Part shown: in pieces, positions 15,187 to 16,452 of the stretch
Numbering within the stretch: position 1 is the stretch's first letter
Layout of the letters: each line of letters starts with the position of its first letter
Source of the DNA: JAZGER01 sp036480335
GTDB lineage: Bacteria > Pseudomonadota > Gammaproteobacteria > DSM-19610
Direction of reading: 5' to 3'
Assembly: GCA_036480335.1 (NCBI GenBank)
Contig: JAZGGH010000082.1
Coordinates: 1 to 16,452, forward strand
DNA length: 16,452 nt
Notes under the pieces: model-generated
Databases searched by the model: none
What the model saw: only the letters and a program-made list of their open reading frames with translations
Told to the model about the DNA's origin: nothing
Translations under genes and position numbers: made by a program

Positions 15187-16188
15187 ATGCATACAGTATC
15201 AAAGTTTGTTTCTACAATCACTCTGGTTGTTGTTTCTTCTTCTGCTTCCGCATGGTGGGGCAATAACAATGGAAATGGTTTTGGCAATGGAACTGGTTCT
15301 GGCAACGGTGCTGGTAATGTTGATGGCGCTGCAAACGGTTCTGGCAATGGTTCATTCGGTTTTAACATGAGTGGGAACGGTAACGCTGCTGGTAACACTG
15401 CTGGTAACGCTGCTGGTAACGCTGCTGGTAACGCTGCTGGTAACGCTGCTGGTAACACTGCTGGTAACACTGCTGGTACTGGTAACGCCGCTGGGAATGT
15501 TGACGGCACTGCTAACGGCTCATTTGGTTTTAACATGAATGGCAACAGTAATGTTCGTGGTACTGGAAATGGTTACGGTGCTGGTAATGGTAATGGTGCT
15601 GGAAATGGTTACGGTGCTGGTAATGGTAATGGCGCTGGAAATGTTGATGGTTCTGGTAATGGTTCATTCGGTTTTAACATGAGTGGCAACAGTAACGTGC
15701 GTGGTTCTGGAAATGGCTCGGGTTATGGTAACGGTTACAATGGTTATGGCTACCGTGGAAATAATGGTTATGGCCCTTACCCATACAATGGATACTATTC
15801 TTACCCTGCAGCACCGGCAAATGCTCAGGCTACAGCATCCATGCCTCAGACGGCTCAGCCTGCTGCACCTGTGTGGACAGAAGAGCAGATGAAAGCAATG
15901 GCCGACCAACGTCAGAACGCATTTGAAGCTGCAGTAGAGTCGCAGCGCAAGATGTCTGAGAACTATCGTGCCCAGTTTGCCAACAACCCTTCTGCTAAAA
16001 CTCAGAATGCTGGTTATCAAATGCATCAGGACCGTATGAAGAAAATGGAACAGCGTCGTAAGGATGCAGATGCTTGTTTTGCCAAGTTAAGAGACGCTGA
16101 CCAGGCTGAAATGAACCAGGCTGCTCCTGCAGCACAGGCTCCTCAGGCAGCTGTAAAGGTAGAGGCTGCTGTTTCTGCTGACAAGTAA
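15187..16188 (+). CDS. Secreted Gly/Asn-rich repeat protein, sulfur-globule-protein-like
   Basis: The 333-aa precursor has a signal peptide ending SASA at residues 19-22, so the mature form begins WWGNNNGNG. Residues 23-205 are made almost wholly of Gly, Asn, Ala, Ser and Tyr. They include three copies of a module GNVDG...NGSFGFNM(S/N)GN.N (about 43-66, 103-124 and 151-174), eight 4-residue units AGNA/AGNT between the first two, and a Tyr-rich stretch YGNGYNGYGYRGNNGYGPYP (180-199). Residues 228-310 form a charged, probably helical domain with one cysteine (Cys297), followed by an Ala/Pro-rich tail. The SAWWG start, the GFN-type motif and the Gly/Asn/Tyr composition resemble sulfur globule proteins (Sgp) of purple sulfur bacteria, which surround periplasmic sulfur deposits. 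The helical C-terminus is not expected of classical Sgp proteins. The setting with sulfide dehydrogenase genes agrees; another structural or adhesive role is possible. Confidence 0.65.
   Translation: MHTVSKFVSTITLVVVSSSASAWWGNNNGNGFGNGTGSGNGAGNVDGAANGSGNGSFGFNMSGNGNAAGNTAGNAAGNAAGNAAGNAAGNTAGNTAGTGNAAGNVDGTANGSFGFNMNGNSNVRGTGNGYGAGNGNGAGNGYGAGNGNGAGNVDGSGNGSFGFNMSGNSNVRGSGNGSGYGNGYNGYGYRGNNGYGPYPYNGYYSYPAAPANAQATASMPQTAQPAAPVWTEEQMKAMADQRQNAFEAAVESQRKMSENYRAQFANNPSAKTQNAGYQMHQDRMKKMEQRRKDADACFAKLRDADQAEMNQAAPAAQAPQAAVKVEAAVSADK
15379..15474 (+). repeat. Tandem 12-bp coding repeat, eight units
   Basis: Eight head-to-tail copies of GGTAAC(G/A)CTGCT encode Gly-Asn-Ala-Ala or Gly-Asn-Thr-Ala. 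Units differ only by G or A at the seventh base, giving Ala or Thr. After a 6-bp interruption (15475-15480) a ninth, slightly diverged unit stands at 15481-15492. Near-identity at the DNA level implies recent expansion. Because the unit is a multiple of three, changes in copy number would keep the frame. Confidence 0.95.
15565..15636 (+). repeat. Tandem 36-bp coding duplication, two units
   Basis: Positions 15565-15600 and 15601-15636 are two copies of a 36-bp unit encoding GNGYGAGNGNGA. They differ at one base (T or C in the penultimate codon). The copy is in frame and lies between the second and third protein modules, another sign of recent internal duplication. Confidence 0.95.
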
Positions 16189-16208
16189 ATCACTGTTTAC
16201 AAAGTGAT
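16189..16208 (+). other. Minor hairpin directly after the repeat-protein stop codon
   Basis: ATCACT and AGTGAT form a 6-bp stem with an 8-nt loop just after the stop codon and before the main terminator. It may simply be chance or help to stabilise the 3' end of the message. Confidence 0.3.
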
Positions 16209-16212
16209 AATC

Positions 16213-16243
16213 AAAGGGCGCATGTTTTATGCGCCCTTTTTTT
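16213..16243 (+). terminator. Strong intrinsic terminator
   Basis: AAAGGGCGCAT (16213-16223) pairs perfectly with ATGCGCCCTTT (16229-16239) around a 5-nt loop. The stem is GC-rich in the middle and is followed by a run of T (16237-16243). It ends the transcript of the repeat-protein gene. The A-run on the other side means it could also act on the opposite strand. Confidence 0.93.
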
Positions 16244-16285
16244 ATGAGATTTTTAAAGCAAGATATTTTCTGTGCACGGATTAAT

Positions 16286-16384
16286 ATGTCTAAGTGGTTC
16301 ACTTGGATGGCTGTCTATAGCATTATCCTTGCATTATTTGCAGGATATATTTTATGGTATGATTTGGTTTTAAAGCATGACTGA
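16286..16384 (+). CDS. Possible 32-aa single-helix membrane peptide
   Basis: An ATG at 16286 opens a 32-codon frame reading MSKWFTWMAVYSI and onwards to LVLKHD. It has one hydrophobic segment of about 20 residues (5-25), a Lys near the N-terminus and charged C-terminal residues, as in small single-span membrane proteins. The ribosome-binding site is weak (CGGA about 6 bp upstream). It starts 43 bp after the terminator. I do not recognise it; it could be a small oxidase or stress-related subunit, or a chance frame. Confidence 0.4.
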   Translation: MSKWFTWMAVYSIILALFAGYILWYDLVLKHD

Positions 16385-16409
16385 AACTAGGCCAGTGTTT
16401 TTATGGGGG

Positions 16410-16425
16410 CTTACCTTGTGGTAAG
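16410..16425 (+). other. Small perfect hairpin near right edge
   Basis: CTTACC and GGTAAG form a 6-bp stem with the 4-nt loop TTGT. A GGAG at 16443-16446 near the window end suggests that a gene starts just beyond position 16452. The hairpin would then lie in its leader. No more can be said from the window. Confidence 0.3.
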
Positions 16426-16452
16426 GATTTATAAATGTTTTTTGGAGAGAAC

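Noticed and set aside
15379..15492. Regular repeats considered as a CRISPR-like array
   Set aside because: The units are contiguous with no unique spacers and encode a continuous protein reading frame.
15150..15545. Minus-strand frame rich in Pro/Ala/Leu opposite the repeat protein
   Set aside because: It is the antisense reading of the 12-bp repeats; its regularity comes entirely from the plus-strand coding repeat.

Overview
The window looks like part of the chromosome of a sulfur-oxidising, facultatively anaerobic proteobacterium, most likely a gammaproteobacterium. The reasons are a periplasmic nitrate reductase (nap) operon, a B-family (ba3-like) haem-copper oxidase operon with its own dihaem cytochrome and copper-transport ATPase, a flavocytochrome c sulfide dehydrogenase, and a Gly/Asn/Tyr-rich secreted protein resembling the envelope proteins of sulfur globules. 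I cannot name the species from the sequence alone.

Layout. Positions 1-4498 (minus strand) hold napD, napA, napG and a napH that runs off the left edge, in tight operon order with an ATGA overlap between napG and napH. The 318-bp region 4499-4816 is a divergent promoter with a perfect FNR-type box (TTGAT-N4-ATCAA). On the plus strand, 4817-10277 carries five closely packed genes: a 50-aa oxidase subunit IIa-like peptide, the CuA subunit II, subunit I, a dihaem cytochrome c and a FixI/CcoI-type P1B ATPase. A second copy of the same regulatory module lies at 10301-10400 and precedes fccA-fccB (10456-12325). A gene-poor stretch, 12326-13232, contains a stem-loop, short degraded open stretches and a small TPR-like frame broken by an in-frame stop. 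A minus-strand MscS-like mechanosensitive channel (13233-14903) is divergent from the repeat-rich sulfur-globule-like gene (15187-16188), which ends in a strong intrinsic terminator. A 32-codon membrane peptide lies near the right edge.

How the genes could work together (inference). FccAB oxidises sulfide to sulfur and passes electrons to c-type cytochromes. The sulfur could be stored in periplasmic globules bounded by the repeat-rich protein. Electrons could go to oxygen through the B-family oxidase (possibly via the dihaem cytochrome, with copper supplied with help from the ATPase). Nitrate reduction by Nap is fed separately, probably from quinol through NapGH. The same unusual promoter module stands before both the oxidase and the sulfide-dehydrogenase genes and, read the other way, before nap. 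This suggests a single redox-responsive regulon coupling sulfide oxidation to the choice of terminal electron acceptor.

The most interesting unexplained signal is this duplicated module: 66 of 100 positions are identical without a gap. Each copy contains one FNR box followed by three RACRNNYGTY pseudo-palindromes at identical spacing (one of the six copies has a final-base mismatch), pointing to a second DNA-binding regulator that I cannot identify.
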